In this document: positions 10,851-21,495 of the stretch, piece by piece
Numbering within the stretch: position 1 is the first letter of the stretch
How the letters are laid out: every line of letters starts with the position of its first letter
Assembly (NCBI GenBank): GCA_010279815.1
Contig: QEOQ01000256.1
Span: 33,914 to 97,913, forward strand
Source: Brachionus plicatilis
Lineage: Eukaryota > Rotifera > Eurotatoria > Ploima > Brachionidae
DNA: 64,000 bases
Reading direction: 5' to 3'
Translations under genes and position numbers: made by a program
Notes under the pieces: model-generated
Databases searched by the model: none
Seen by the model: only the letters and a program-made list of their open reading frames with translations
What the model was told of the DNA's origin: nothing

Positions 10851-11230
10851 TTCTTACAACAATTTGTGTAAGATTACGTAATCTTACATTGGATTTTGTG
10901 ATTTTGATTAATATCTATAAGACACGGTAAATTCGATTTCGGCCAAAATAGGTCATTTTTTGCTCTTTTTTTTGTTATTTTTAATAAATTTTTATTATTT
11001 TTTAAACAAAAAACTTTTTTAATTATTTCTTACAAAATCTTTTAATTTATTACAATATTTGTTGTAAATTTTGGTAATTTTTTTCAAAAATTTGATAGTT
11101 CTTGTAATAAATGGTAAGAAATAGTAAAAAAATTAACAATTTTAAATTTTAAATCATTTAAAAGAAAGTGTAAGATTACGTAAAATTACATCATTTTACG
11201 TAATTTTTTACATGATTTCAATTGAAAAAT
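10851..11230. repeat. TTACGTAA-rich repeat
   Basis: It contains GTAAGATTACGTAATCTTAC and GTAAGATTACGTAAAATTAC, palindromic words shared with 13565-13705, 19380-19430, 20100-20190, 20600-20720, 24120-24700, 52270-52500 and 53090-53400. It is non-coding and looks like the inside of MITEs. Confidence 0.5.
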
Positions 11231-11635
11231 TGAAATTATCAAATGTGTTTTCAGCGCATTTAGTCAAATACGTTGTAAATAATTGGACACTTAGTTGTAG
11301 TTGTTGTTACTGGCTAAAAAAATTACAAGTGTCATCATCAAATAGCAATTTAATGATACCAAAAACTTAAAAATTTTTAGTATTCGAACTAAATTTGGCA
11401 AATTGAAGTTTGAGATCAAGATCAAAAGATCAAAATATAACATAACATGTCTAGTAATGTTTAGGATCTATTTTTTAAAAATTATCAAAATCATTAGGTT
11501 ATTTGAGTTTTAAAATTTAAAATGTTCGTTTTGATCTTAAAATTTGATCTGAAACTTCATTTTGCCCTAAATTTCTTTTATTTTTTTTCTAATTTAGATC
11601 TCAACAGATGTTTTTTGTATAACGATTTGGTTCGT

Positions 11636-12283
11636 TTTGTGACAGTCACAGTTTTAAGTCTAGGTCACAAAAATTTAAGTCCAAGTTATAACTTGACTTA
11701 AAATTTTTTTTTTTAAAAAAGTCCAAGTCAAGTCCGTCAACTTTGTGGCGGGCGGTCATTTAGCCGTCCAGCTTGGCGGTCAGAATTTTGGACTGCCAAG
11801 CCGAAAAAAAGAGGTGATAAGATAATAAAAAATTTAAAATTTAAGACAATTTAATATTTTTATTTATTTAAAAAAAAAAACAGTTTTTTTTATTAAATGT
11901 TAGAAGTTGGTTGCTGTTGGTAGTTGTTAGATGTTGGCCGTTGGCAGCTGTTTATTTTTTTTTAATAAAAAAAAATGTTTTTTTTTAAATAAATAAAAAT
12001 ATTAAATTGTCTAAAATTTTAAATATTTTATTATCGTATTACCTCTTTTTTTCGGCTTGGCAGTCCAAAATTCTGGCCGCCAAGCTAGACGGCTAAATAA
12101 CCGCACGCCACAAAGCTGACCGTATCTTTGACCGCCCGCTTATTTTTAACCGGCATTTTAAATGGTCCAATTTTGACCGCCAAGCTGACGGACTTGACTT
12201 GGTCTTTTTTTAAAAAAATTTTAAGTCAAGTCATTGACTTGACTTGACTTAAGACTTGTGACTTAAAAACAACTCTGGCTCCA
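11636..12283. mobile_element. Foldback element with GC-rich subterminal blocks
   Basis: The outer ends are AAGTC-type repeats (TCACAGTTTTAAGTC; GACTTGTGACTTAAAAACAA). Inside them lie long inverted arms. GTGGCGGGCGGTCATTTAGC with AGCTTGGCGGTCAGAATTTT at 11745-11800 is mirrored at 12060-12115, followed by an A/T-rich arm of about 90 bp and a spacer with repeated GTTG(G/C) words (11893-11950). The GC-rich words recur at 45380-45540. No coding capacity is visible. Confidence 0.65.
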
Positions 12284-12322
12284 ACTAAAAAAGAGCATCT
12301 TTATAAAGTTTTTGTAAGAATA

Positions 12323-12676
12323 TTAAACGTTAAAACTTTTAACGTTTGCAGCTTGAAGTTGTTGAAGAATTTCTCTATATCGCTTTGAAAAATTAAAGTT
12401 TGGGTCATTTTTTGCCTCATGCTTTAAAAATTCATATTGTGCAAGGCAGTGTTTTTGAACAGGAAATAATTTAATGCATACATGTGAAATATGCTTTACG
12501 TTAGGCTTCGGTTTTCTGATAATATTATCATTTGAGTCGACTGTAAGGCTAACTGTTTTACAAGCTTCGCATCGCCAACGAACGCTACCATTTGTATTGT
12601 TTTCTTTTCGATGAAATTTTTAATTTTCAAAAATCAGAAGATATTTAGAAGGGTCTAAGTATTCTACTCTTTCCAT
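12323..12676 (-). pseudogene. FLYWCH zinc-finger N-terminus of a MULE-type transposase
   Basis: From ATG at 12676 the frame gives MERVEYLDPSKYLLIFEN, an in-frame stop, then VRWRCEACKTVSLTV and VKHISHVC. That matches FLYWCH: F-x-Y region, W-R-C, a second C, and a terminal H-x-x-H. The segment ends AKNDPNFNFSKRYREILQQL and a second stop. FLYWCH fingers are often found in front of MULE transposases. The internal stop and missing catalytic domain make it a remnant. A captured host FLYWCH gene is less likely. Confidence 0.6.
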
Positions 12677-13564
12677 TTTTAATTTTTTTTAAGTATTTTC
12701 AGTAATGTTCATGGCATTTATTATTTAAGTTTAATTCATCAAAGTATTTTATTAAAACAATGGATGATACAGAATTTTCGAAAATTTGGTCTAATTCACT
12801 TCCAATAAATGTAATTAAGCAAGTATGAGATTCAACTATTTAAGAAAAATTTTTTTGTTTTTTATTAATAAATTCACTTAAAAGAATATGACAATTATGT
12901 GAATTGTTTAAAAAATCACGTTTCAATATTTACATTTAAAAAGAAATTTAACAAATAATTTTATTTATTCCTTAATAAAAATATTCAAGACTTATAATTT
13001 TTTTATATATTTTAATTCTTTTCTTAAAATAAATAAAAATCTTGACTTGTTTTTTTTAAATTTTTGAAACAAGTCAAAGTTCTGACTTGCACTTGTCTTG
13101 TGACTTTTGACTTTTATACAACTCTGGCCATAATTAAATTATTTTCAATATATACCGTATTCTCGTTCGATAATGCAAGCTAAGACATGCAATTTAAAAA
13201 ATAATTTAAAGTCATTTAAAAATCTAAAAATCATTTAATAATTTAATAATTTAATTCAAGTCATTTAATAATTTAAAAATCATTTATATTTTAGCATTTA
13301 AAGTCTCTTTAAATTTAAAAAATTCAATTTTGCAACGTCATTTATGATTGTTGTATTACGTATTTATGATTAACGTCATTTATGATTGATGTATTACATT
13401 TTTGCTCACGTATAAGTGAGCAAAAATTAATTGAACGTAATATTCACCTAACCCGAGAACATGATTTGTTCACCTAACCGTCTAGACCCTATTTATTTAT
13501 GTTTAAAAGAGTGCTCTTTGTTCAAGCAGCAGATCCTAGATCACATTTTAATTTAAATACAGTT
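12677..13564. other. Spacer with AAGTC end and short direct repeats
   Basis: At 13045-13127 lies a lone right end of the AAGTC family (GACTTTTATACAACTCTG). At 13150-13400 are short repeats, including AACGTCATTTATGATTG twice. No gene is seen. Confidence 0.45.
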
Positions 13565-13705
13565 GTGCTATAAGAAATGGTTTTTACGAAATTTTACGTA
13601 AATTAAAGTTAAAATTGGATAATTAGCGTTAGATTACGTAAAATTATTGAAGTTAAATCATGTAATTTTACGATAAATTACGAATTTTAACGCTAATTTA
13701 CGTAG
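13565..13705. repeat. TTACGTAA-family MITE fragment
   Basis: GATTACGTAAAATTATTGAA is flanked by ACGAAATTTTACGTAAATTA and TTAACGCTAATTTACGTAGA. The AGCGTTAGATTACG and CGCTAATTTACG arms are inverted. It abuts the truncated edge of copy 2. Confidence 0.5.
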
Positions 13706-13779
13706 AATCTGTTGAATTTTCCTGAAACCCAAATATGGTCAAAAATTGGACATTTTTTGGGAATTTTTATTAATATTAA

Positions 13780-15049
13780 AATGACAAAATCGACACCTGG
13801 TTCTTTATTCGTACACTGAATTGCAGAACAGCGCTTTATCAAATTTTTCAAGTTTAATTTTTGTTTTGAACAAGAAGCTCGAACAAAATTATTATATCGT
13901 AAATATCCATTGAGCAGTTTTTCAGATTGTTCATGATCAAGTTGTTGTTTAATTATGTCTAAGCTCGCTTGGCGATATAAATTAGCCATGAATGATTCAA
14001 CCTTAACGTAAGAGCAATACCTGGTCGCAGAACTCAAAGGGTCCTCTATTTCAAGTCCAATGACGCATTTATCATAAGCATTTAGAAGCAAAATTTTGGT
14101 GGTCGTTTCGCCTTTTTCACCTTGGTCAACTATTGAGTTTTGAACAGCTTGAACAAGCTTATTGACGAAAAAATACAGTCCAGATTGTGTCTTGTTGTCA
14201 AAAGTTTTCGTTTTATTGAAATAAAATGCGGCTGCATTTGCCAAAATCGGCTCAGATGGATATTCTATTTTGAAGGAATTTTCTTCGTAATTAGCATATG
14301 TGCATACAGCCATATTCTTGGCAATGAGATTTTGAGCAGTCGAAGTCAGCAATGGTCTTATTGCACCGAGTCTACAGCTTAGAATAGCCAGTGCATCATT
14401 GTCAGTCAATTGATCAAGTGTCTTTGAGGCGTCGCCAATAAGTTTTTTCATTACCAGGCTAGTCAATTGTCTAAGGCCAATTTGATCATATTTTTTGTCC
14501 GATAATTTGGTTTTGCACAACGAACCCCACAATGGTCTGCCAAAAGAACAAATATTTTCAAACAAAAGTGAATCTTGAGGAGTTCGAATTGATTCAATAT
14601 TTGTGTGAACATCCCAATTAGGAAGAAGATAAATTGGCTCGATAAGGAATGTTTCTGATGTTCTCTCTAGTGGATCCAACCATCTGTTTGGCATAAAGCT
14701 GCTTAAACTAGAGAAAGTGTCCAAAAACAGGACGAAAATTTTCTTATCTTGATTGAATTCAGATATTACACTTCGCATTATGAAATAGTTTGATTTAACT
14801 TTGTTTTCTTTGTTTTTGGTACCTGGATCATGTTTGGCACAAAGTTGTAAAAATGCCATAAATTACTGAATTGTTTTTCCAATAAGTTTCTATTTTAGAA
14901 AATATATAATCTTCTGGCTTGATTTTTAATTTGCTATTTTCAAAACCAACATACCGTTCAAATGAATCGATAAATAATTTACTAATTAATTTATCTTCCG
15001 GTGTTCTAGACTGTGTTAGCCATTCACCACATTTATGCAAATCTAAAGC
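13780..15049 (-). pseudogene. Crinkler-like gene copy 2, decayed
   Basis: This is a close paralogue of 1595-1967 plus 4038-5343. On the minus strand it keeps the start (HKCGEWLTQSRTPEDKL), then reaches GIFTTLCQT and a stop. That stop results from a 413-bp deletion that corresponds to 4723-5135 of copy 1 and removes both Walker motifs. From KHDPGTKNKENK onward the frame is open again and runs through NKLVQAVQNS with no trace of the copy 1 insertion. It is truncated at GVDFVI, where an unrelated ACGT repeat begins. Exons 1-2 are missing. With no P-loop and a frameshift it cannot encode an active NTPase, but its sequence remains very close to copy 1, so the duplication or a gene conversion is recent. 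Confidence 0.75.
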
Positions 15050-15773
15050 TTATTTTATTTCCTCGAGGGTGACATTACCCGTCGTGTGGATGTCCTTGGA
15101 CATGAAGCGGTACCCGTGTAGCCGTGAAAGTACTTGCCATTTACCCACAGCCTGTCGACTACCCTCAGATTATCGAAAATGTTTGTGAACGTGAAATAGG
15201 CATTTGTGGCGTCGCCCCATGTGTGACCTTCAGTCTGCGACATTTTTGTCAAATACTGTGACTCCCTCTATGATTACCTTATGGTAAATTGGCAAAATAT
15301 GTTCTGTCTTCCATTTCTTGCTTAATTCTTGATATTTCGTTTTTGATTTTAATTTCTTGCTTCTTTTTTTTCTAGCTTTTCTTTAAAATTTTGTTTAAAA
15401 CTTGATGTTTTTTTTTATAAGCTTGATCTCAAATTTATTAAGTCACACAGTTTTTTTTTTATTTTTTTGTTTGCTGAGTCACAGGGCTAAAACTTGGCTT
15501 TTTTTTTTGACAGAAAAAACGCTGTTTAAAAAATTGACAACAATTGATTTCTTTTCAAATCTCTTATAAAACTGCATGTCTTAACACAGTAAAACTTGCT
15601 CGCACACGCTTATCTAAATTTCAAACCTTCTTTGATTGAACAAAACTTGATTCGTAGCTTGGCTGGATTCTTTGCTTAGCTAGAGACGCTTCTTCTTCGG
15701 TTAGCTTGCAATTTTAAAGCTTAAACGCTATCACAAATAATAATCCTATTTATAGGAGTGAGGATCGCCCACA
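15050..15773 (-). mobile_element. 5' fragment of a probable LTR retrotransposon inserted in copy 2
   Basis: This block is absent from copy 1, where flanking sequence is continuous around 5343-5355. On the minus strand it begins TGTGTGGGCGATCC, has a good TATA box (CTATAAATAGG, about 15744-15755), an untranslated leader, and then ATG frames. Coding sequence reads SQTEGHTWGDATNAYFTFTN and VVDRLWVNGKYFHGY. A frame change is then needed to continue RFMSKDIHTTGNVTLEE, just before the truncation. A TATA-bearing leader followed by a short gag-like start fits the 5' end of an LTR element. I cannot name the family, and no polymerase is present. Confidence 0.45.
15744..15755 (-). promoter_or_regulatory. 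TATA box of the inserted retroelement
   Basis: The minus strand reads CCTATAAATAGG, a consensus TATA box, 20-30 bp inside the right edge of the insertion and ahead of its ATG frames. Confidence 0.45.
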
Positions 15774-16084
15774 CAATTTTAAAATAAATTTTTTTTATTA
15801 ATTAAAAAAAAAAATTAACCTGACATGTTTTCAAAATCAAGTCAGTGACTTATGACGAGTAAAAATTTTCAAGTCAATTTTTTTTTTAAAGTTATTAGAT
15901 TTTTATTTAAATATTTTTTAGAGAAAAAAGGTGAAAAATAATCAAGTCTAAAAGCTATGGATCATAATAAGTACATAATAAACCTATTCTTTTCGAAAAA
16001 TATAAGTTTGAAGGATATCTATTTATGAGTAAAACTAATCTCAACTTCAAGTCAAGTCAAATATTATAAAAAAAGCCAATTGTA
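15774..16084. repeat. Copy 2 intron flank and AAGTC repeat
   Basis: 15774-15960 matches 5350-5545 of copy 1. After that come unique sequence and an AAGTC run. Confidence 0.6.
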
Positions 16085-17048
16085 TGGTAACCTAGTCTAA
16101 AGGGGTTATGGGATAATAGGTGAACGAATTTGAAAAACCCCTATATCTCATTCATTTTTAAAGCTACTACCTAAAAAAATATCTTGATATGTAGAACTCG
16201 AGGAGAGAAATCGAATGATATGTGTGAAATATTTTTAAAAAAAATCGTTATATGCTTTTTTTTCTCTTAAAGTTCGACTACGCCTAATGAGGTGAAAAAG
16301 CCTCGAATTAGTGATTCGGGAGAAGGGTGCTTTAAGGCCCTAGGTAATACTTAAGCTCTAACTTATTTCGCTTGTTAGATTCAGCACATGCTAAAGTATC
16401 TAAGAGAATTTTTTTAGAATTTTAGGAAATGTCCTTAGGGCTTCATCTAATGGGTTTTTTTTTAGGGCTTAAAAGGTTAAATAGATTTAACCCTATTAGT
16501 CAAAAAAATCACCCAATTAGTCCAAATAAGATTCTATTTAACCCATTTAACCGAATAAGACTATAAAAATGCAATTACACTTTTTTAACAATTAAAAAAT
16601 TGTAAAATTATTTTCTCTCTTTCTCACTCTCAAAAAAATTTTTTTTTTCAAAACCAAGTTTTTATTTCAAACCAGACTTGGGCAAAAGTCATCAAGTCAA
16701 AGTCAAGTCAAGTCAATTGACTTGATTTTAAATTTTTTTTGTTAACAAAAAAATTTTGCAAATTTATTTATTTATTTGTTTATCTATATCGAGCTAGTGG
16801 TCCTTCGGAATAAATGACCCCTTTCGACCTTTTTACCGATTTCGGTTAAATTTCGGGGTAATTGTATACAATTTTAGGTGTAATCGGGTTAACCGCTTTA
16901 ACCCTTTTGGACCTCACATAATTAACCGCGGAGCTAAAGGGGTTATTCAAAAATGAAAATTGGGTGAACATATTTGAAGTTTTTGAACAAAATGGGTGCG
17001 AAATAATCAATTAAAAAAATATGGTCATCCGGTTAGACTAGGTTACCA
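16085..17048. mobile_element. 964-bp TIR element flanked by TA
   Basis: The ends TGGTAACCTAGTCTAA and TTAGACTAGGTTACCA are exact inverse complements, and both are flanked by TA (16083-16084, 17049-17050), the Tc1/mariner-type target. The interior has subterminal words such as AAAGGGGTTAT and TAACCCCTTT-like repeats, an AAGTC element from 16675, and a LINE A tail. No transposase frame is seen, so it is non-autonomous. Confidence 0.75.
16753..16815 (-). repeat. LINE A 3' tail, inverted
   Basis: TTTATTTATTTATTTGTTTA then CGAGCTAGTGGTCCTTCGGA matches the inverted tail at 5633-5690, nested in the 16085-17048 element. Confidence 0.55.
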
Positions 17049-17050
17049 TA

Positions 17051-17270
17051 TTTTAAATCAATTTGAAAAATTATTATCGACAAGTTTTTTGACCATTATT
17101 ATTTCTGCAATTTTTAATTATTTTTTAACTAATATACAATTAGAATATTCAATTTATTTAATGTAAAATTTTTATAATATTGTAAAAATTTTATAATAAC
17201 TTAAAGGTTTGTTCTATTTTGTTACATGATAATTTTAAAAACAATTTTGAAAATGTGCGATGTTTTTGTT
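17051..17270. repeat. Second copy of the 8846-9072 block
   Basis: It starts right after the TA of the preceding element and matches 8846-9072 nearly throughout. It marks the outer edge of the duplicated segment beyond copy 2. Between this block and 15960 the proposed first two exons have been lost. Confidence 0.7.
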
Positions 17271-17568
17271 ATATTTAACAATTAAAAGTATAAAAGGATT
17301 AAAAGTACGTCTATTATAGACTAAAGCTAAAATAAAATTCTAAAAAGAACATCCTTTCAAAAAAGAGAGTATATATAAGAGTTAATTGTCAATAAGTCTA
17401 AAAAGTAAAATTCCCAAGTCAAAACTTTGAATTCATATTTATTTAATTATTTTTGAACCACGAATGTTGAATGTTATTCAAAAATTTTCGAGCTTATATT
17501 TATTAAAAGCAAAATTTTGAAAAAAAAAATTAAATTTAAAGAATTTAAAAATAAAAATTAAAAAAAGA

Positions 17569-17755
17569 TCAAGATTTCTTTAGCGGATAAATAAACAGCT
17601 TCTCGAGACATTTTTCAAAAAAACTTATCTCATCTTCGGTTGCATTGGGAATTTCTTGCTTCAGAACAAATTCAAAAAATAATTTTTTATTCATCAAGAG
17701 GACAAAATAGTCAACTAGCTGAGAGCCACTAATGGGAGTAAAATAATAAACGAAA
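17569..17755 (-). pseudogene. Unidentified protein fragment, possible last exon
   Basis: The minus strand reads SGSQLVDYFVLLMNKKLFFE, FVLKQEIPNATEDEISFFEK, CLEKLFIYPLKKS and a stop. The amphipathic, unbiased composition stands out from the AT background. An acceptor-like CCCATTAG lies near 17742. I do not recognise the family. It may be an orphan terminal exon or part of a transposon protein. Confidence 0.35.
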
Positions 17756-18345
17756 AAATAAAATAAAATAATCTTTGAAAATCTAAAATTGTCAATTTTC
17801 GTAAATTAACGTAATTTTACGAAAATTCCACGTGACGAATCAGTAGTGTAAATTTTGAATTCAATTATTTATTTGGTTGAATACATCATGATAGATTTTG
17901 GTAAAGCATTATAACTGTTTTTACGTTCTGACGGCTAATTTTATTGCGACGATCCCAAATAATATATCCAGCAGTTAATTAACTTTCCAGTGATATCGAA
18001 GATGCTGATCTATCACATCTTCTACACATCTATCTGTAAGCTGGGAACCGACCAGCAGGACCAGCTAAAGACTATTACTTTTCCAAGGTACTAACTGACA
18101 CTCCTCAGGTAGCTGTGGCACGCACTTTAAATATTCCTGCCTCTCTTAAATCTTAATTTGTAAACTTGAATCTAAGTAATCAACGGATTAGTTTTTAAAA
18201 TAATTAAAATTCCGGATAAATTTATTTTTTTTATTGTGGCAGCATATTCTATTGTACATCATACATATATTACTATGGTATAGCGTATTCTAAATTAGGA
18301 CGAATGAAGGCTGTGAATAAGGTTTTGAAAATACTTGGTGTCTAA
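17756..18345. other. Mixed spacer
   Basis: 17800-17850 is a TIR end of the ACGT family (TCCACGTGACGAATCAGTAG), the inverse of 20590. 17960-18130 is GC-richer; on the plus strand it reads AGNRPAGPAKDYYFSKVLTD and TPQVAVARTLNIPASLKS after a stop. That is too little for a call. Confidence 0.35.
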
Positions 18346-18467
18346 TACAGTTCAATTTAAAACTAACTTGTACATTTCTTTTCCTCGACTTTTCCTTTCC
18401 TCACTGAAATAGTTGAAGAAGAGTCGAGGAACAAAATGCGTAAAAGTTAGTTTTAATTTGTACTGTA
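18346..18467. mobile_element. 122-bp MITE flanked by TA
   Basis: The left end is CAGTTCAATTTAAAACTAAC. The right end, reverse-complemented, is CAGTACAAATTAAAACTAAC. TA lies outside each end. Inside are two inverted CCTCGACTTTTCC / AGAGTCGAGGA blocks. Sister copies are 41370-41510 and a half copy from 19961. Confidence 0.75.
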
Positions 18468-18822
18468 TAAAGAAGTTATTTCTAGTTGTTCAATAATTTG
18501 GGTTGCCTTCGCTACTGCGTGGCTAACCTGCGTATAAAATTTTAGATTAGGAGTTATATATGATTAAATTAAATGATCAAAGTTTGAGATCGCTAGGTAC
18601 TTTAGAATTAATAATTATCAAAATTTACGATGACTTATATACTCTCAAATCTTTTTCAGATTTGGTGGTATATGTAAGAGTATGTCTGTTTTGTCCGTCG
18701 TTGTTGTTCATAGCTAATCGGGGAAAATTGGCTATGGCTCCCTTTGACTTGGTGATTTCCATCTCATTACATTTTTCAGAATGAAAAAGCATACACTAAG
18801 ATGCAGCCCACTCCGATAAAGC
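18468..18822. other. No gene seen
   Basis: Includes the inverted pair AGATCGCTAGGTAC... and TTCAGATTTGGTGG, but nothing interpretable. Confidence 0.35.
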
Positions 18823-19190
18823 GTCTAGGTTCTCCTGGACTATTTCAAAGTCATTGTGATCTTTTTAATAGCTATAAACTTACTGTCATCAGCAGACAAC
18901 TTTAACAAATGTTTGACCAGCTTTAGCATGTCATTAATGAAAATGACAAAACGAAGGGGGTCTAAGATACTGCCTTGAGGTACTCCACTTGTGACATTTT
19001 TCCAAGATGAGACACTATCACCAACCACAACTCTCTGTCTTCGATTTTGTAAGAAATTTTTTACCCAAGCTTAGATATGTTCACTAAATTCATATGTTTC
19101 GAGCTTAACCTAAAGTGCATTGTGACAAACTTTATCGAATGCCTTAGCAAAGTCTAAAAAAATGATCAAAACTTTGTTGCCTATGGCTAA
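18823..19190 (-). pseudogene. Non-LTR reverse transcriptase fragment
   Basis: The minus strand reads FAKAFDKVCHNAL, several stops, then VTSGVPQGSILDPL, FVIFINDMLKLV and LSADDSKFIAI. These are RT motifs: the A-region DxxKAFD-like word, SGVPQGS, and the (F)ADD box. In-frame stops and missing ends show decay. The ADD end is duplicated in the opposite orientation at 21495-21583. Confidence 0.75.
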
Positions 19191-19355
19191 TGAATTGGAG
19201 GCAATAGCGATTGTTTCAAATATATTAATCTTTTACTGATAAAGCTCAACAAAAGTTTGAAAAACTCACATCTATGTTCATCTATTCACTTATTAATCAC
19301 AAGCAAATTTATCAATATCAAATTGCTTCTAGATTTAAAATAATGAAAGTATATA
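19191..19355. other. No gene seen
   Basis: Decayed sequence upstream of the RT fragment, with no motif. Confidence 0.4.
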
Positions 19356-20213
19356 CAGTACTGCTACGAAAAACTTTTTTTACGTAATTTTACGTGAAAT
19401 TACGTAAATTGTAATTTGAAATTTTTAGTAAAAAAAGTAAAATTTTTAAATCTTTGGAAAAATTTTTACGGAATTTTATTTTTTATTTTTATCATTTTTA
19501 AAGCTGTCGCCAGCTTTTTTCCATTTTTCTTTGAAATTTGAATTTTTTGGCACCAGTTTCAACAAATCTTCTTTAATAAAAAAAATTAAAAATTAAAGAT
19601 GTTTTTTTTTTCATTCATTGTAAATAAAGTTTGTTCTAAAGATGCATCATTTGATGACTTTATCTCATTTAAGAGCTTATATTAGTCTATATTAAATTAT
19701 ATTTTTACTTTACTCGAGAAACAAAAAACGACGGCCATACTTTCGTGATTGCTTTCATTCGCTTTAATACCATTTAATACAATAAACCGCGAAAATTTAA
19801 AAAGATTTAAATTTTTTTGTCAGGTTTTCTCAAATTTATGGTGTAAATGTAATTTATGCGTTTTATGGTGTAAATGCTCATGAAAACAATCACGTTTTTT
19901 TGACGTTTTGTTCGTCGTTTCTTTGTTTCTCGAATAAAGTAAAAATATAATTTATTATACAGTACAACTCAAAACTAACTTCATCGCTTTCTTTTCCTTT
20001 CCTCTTCCTTTCCTCTTCCTCTCTTCTTCCTCACACTCTTTTTTTTTTCGAAATCAGGACCAAAAAATTTCAAAAAAGTCAAAAAATGTCAAAATTCTCA
20101 AAAAAGTAGTATTTTTTGGAATTTTTACTTTTTACGTAAAATTACGTAATTTCCGGTAATTTTACGTGAAATTACGTAAAATTAGGTAAAAACAGTTTTT
20201 CGTAGCAGTACTG
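19356..20213. mobile_element. 858-bp Tc1/mariner-like non-autonomous element with a nested insertion
   Basis: CAGTACTGCTACGAAAAAC at the left is mirrored at the right, and TA flanks both sides (19354-19355, 20214-20215). The subterminal parts are full of TTTTACGTGAAATTACGTAA words. A second TIR element (19688-19959) and half of a CAGTAC MITE (from 19961) sit inside. No transposase is encoded. Confidence 0.75.
19688..19959. mobile_element. Nested 272-bp TIR element
   Basis: Arms of about 46 bp, including ACTTTACTCGAGAAACAAA and its complement TTTGTTTCTCGAATAAAGT, face each other with few mismatches. It lies within the 19356-20213 element and is therefore younger than it. Confidence 0.65.
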
Positions 20214-20588
20214 TAAGTGGAAATAATCATCAAATTTTATTTTAAAAAAGAATTCATTTGCTTTTAAACATTTAATACAGAATTGCACAAGAATTTAGGC
20301 GCAATTTTTTTTCTCAAAGGTTTATTTAAAAAATAATAGGATTAAAATTATTTTTTAAAAAAGTCAGAAAAATTCCTCATAAATATTTTTAGTCGCTAAA
20401 TTTCAGCAATGTTAGAAGATAAATAAAAGGCCAAAAATACCTAACCCATAATATTAATTTAGTCTTTGTTAAGACTTTTTCAAATTTTGACAGTTAAAAT
20501 TAAAATTTAATTGTAGAAAATATTTTATTTGATTCAAAATTAATTGTAATATTTTATATATTAAAAATTTTTTATATTTATTTTATAT

Positions 20589-20827
20589 TACAGTACTGAT
20601 TCGTCACGTGGAATTTACGTAAAATTACGTAATTTTTGTAGTAAAATTGCCAAATTGATGTAAATTCGAAATATCGAAAAATTTCGTAATTTACGTAATT
20701 TACGAAATTTTAAATTTGGCCAAATTGATGTAAATTTTGGTAAATTTTCACTCAAAAAAAATTCAGAGTTTCTATTGCTTTTTATGACAAAAAGAAAATT
20801 TACGTATATTTTGAATTTTTTTTCTTG
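20589..20827. repeat. End of an ACGT-family element
   Basis: TACAGTACTGATTCGTCACG followed by several TTACGTAA words. The start resembles the CAGTACTG terminus of 19356-20213. The element is broken by the insertion at 20828. Confidence 0.5.
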
Positions 20828-21179
20828 GGCAATGTGAAATTTTACTACAAAAATTACAGTACAAAAAGTAAAAACGCTGTAATTTATTTTCTAATTGTGC
20901 AAAAATGGTTCTGCAAAAAGTACAATATTGTACAAATTTTGTGCAACCGAATTTCAGGCTCTGCAAAAACTGCAATTTATTGCATTTTTTAATCAAATAT
21001 TTTTTAATGGTGTGCATTTTACAGAAAATTGCAGTTGTTTTAGCAGAGCCTGGAATTCGGTTGCACATAATTTGTACAATATTGTACTTTTTATAGAACC
21101 ATTTTTGCACAATTAGAAAATAAATTATAGCGTTTTTACTTTTTGTACTGTAATTTTTGTACTAAAATTTCACATTGCC
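20828..21179. mobile_element. 352-bp foldback element with 8-bp target duplication
   Basis: The ends GGCAATGTGAAATTTTA and TAAAATTTCACATTGCC are inverse complements, and the arms continue for about 150 bp each with few differences around a short loop near 21000. TTTTCTTG flanks both sides (20820-20827, 21180-21187), an 8-bp duplication as made by hAT-type transposases. Open frames seen on both strands are mirror artefacts of the palindrome. Confidence 0.8.
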
Positions 21180-21344
21180 TTTTCTTGTAAAAAATGGTAA
21201 AAAATGGTAAAATTTTGTAAATTAATTTTATTTAATGAAAAAATGCTTTTCAAAGACATTGTTTGACCTAGCATCTCCATTTTTTTTATCACGATTTTTA
21301 TTACCTTTATTATTAAAACTTTATTCTTATTATCTTAATTAAAA
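21180..21344. other. No gene seen
   Basis: Continuation of the interrupted ACGT-family element, then AT-rich filler. Confidence 0.4.
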
Positions 21345-21495
21345 AAATACCTTTTTTAAATGATTAATGTATGCTTGGCATTTAGCCGGAGTAAGTTTTC
21401 TTTGAAACTCTAAAATTGCCTCAACTGCTTTCTCATCATTTTGAATATTTCTCTTTTCCTCGACTCTGTTCCAAAGATTTATATGATCCTGATAA
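21345..21495 (-). pseudogene. Tc1-like transposase C-terminal fragment
   Basis: The minus strand reads INLWNRVEEKRNIQNDEKAV, EAILEFQRKLTPAKCQAYIN, HLKK. This matches the end of Tc1-family transposases (P-x-E-N-x-W ... C ... P..CQ.yI), where the DDE domain ends. The catalytic part is missing. Confidence 0.6.

Noticed and set aside
13780..15049. Copy 2 as a processed (retroposed) pseudogene, since it lacks the 2-kb interruption
   Set aside because: It keeps the intronic acceptor and about 190 bp of intron upstream, and the copy 1 interruption has no splice sites that restore the frame. A DNA duplication plus a later insertion in copy 1 fits better.
17960..18130. GC-richer patch with residues AGNRPAGPAKDYYF
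   Set aside because: Interrupted by stops, with no splice sites and no recognised family. Too weak to call a gene.
20772..21116. Overlapping open frames on both strands (60-112 codons)
   Set aside because: They are mirror images produced by the 352-bp foldback element, and no protein family fits.
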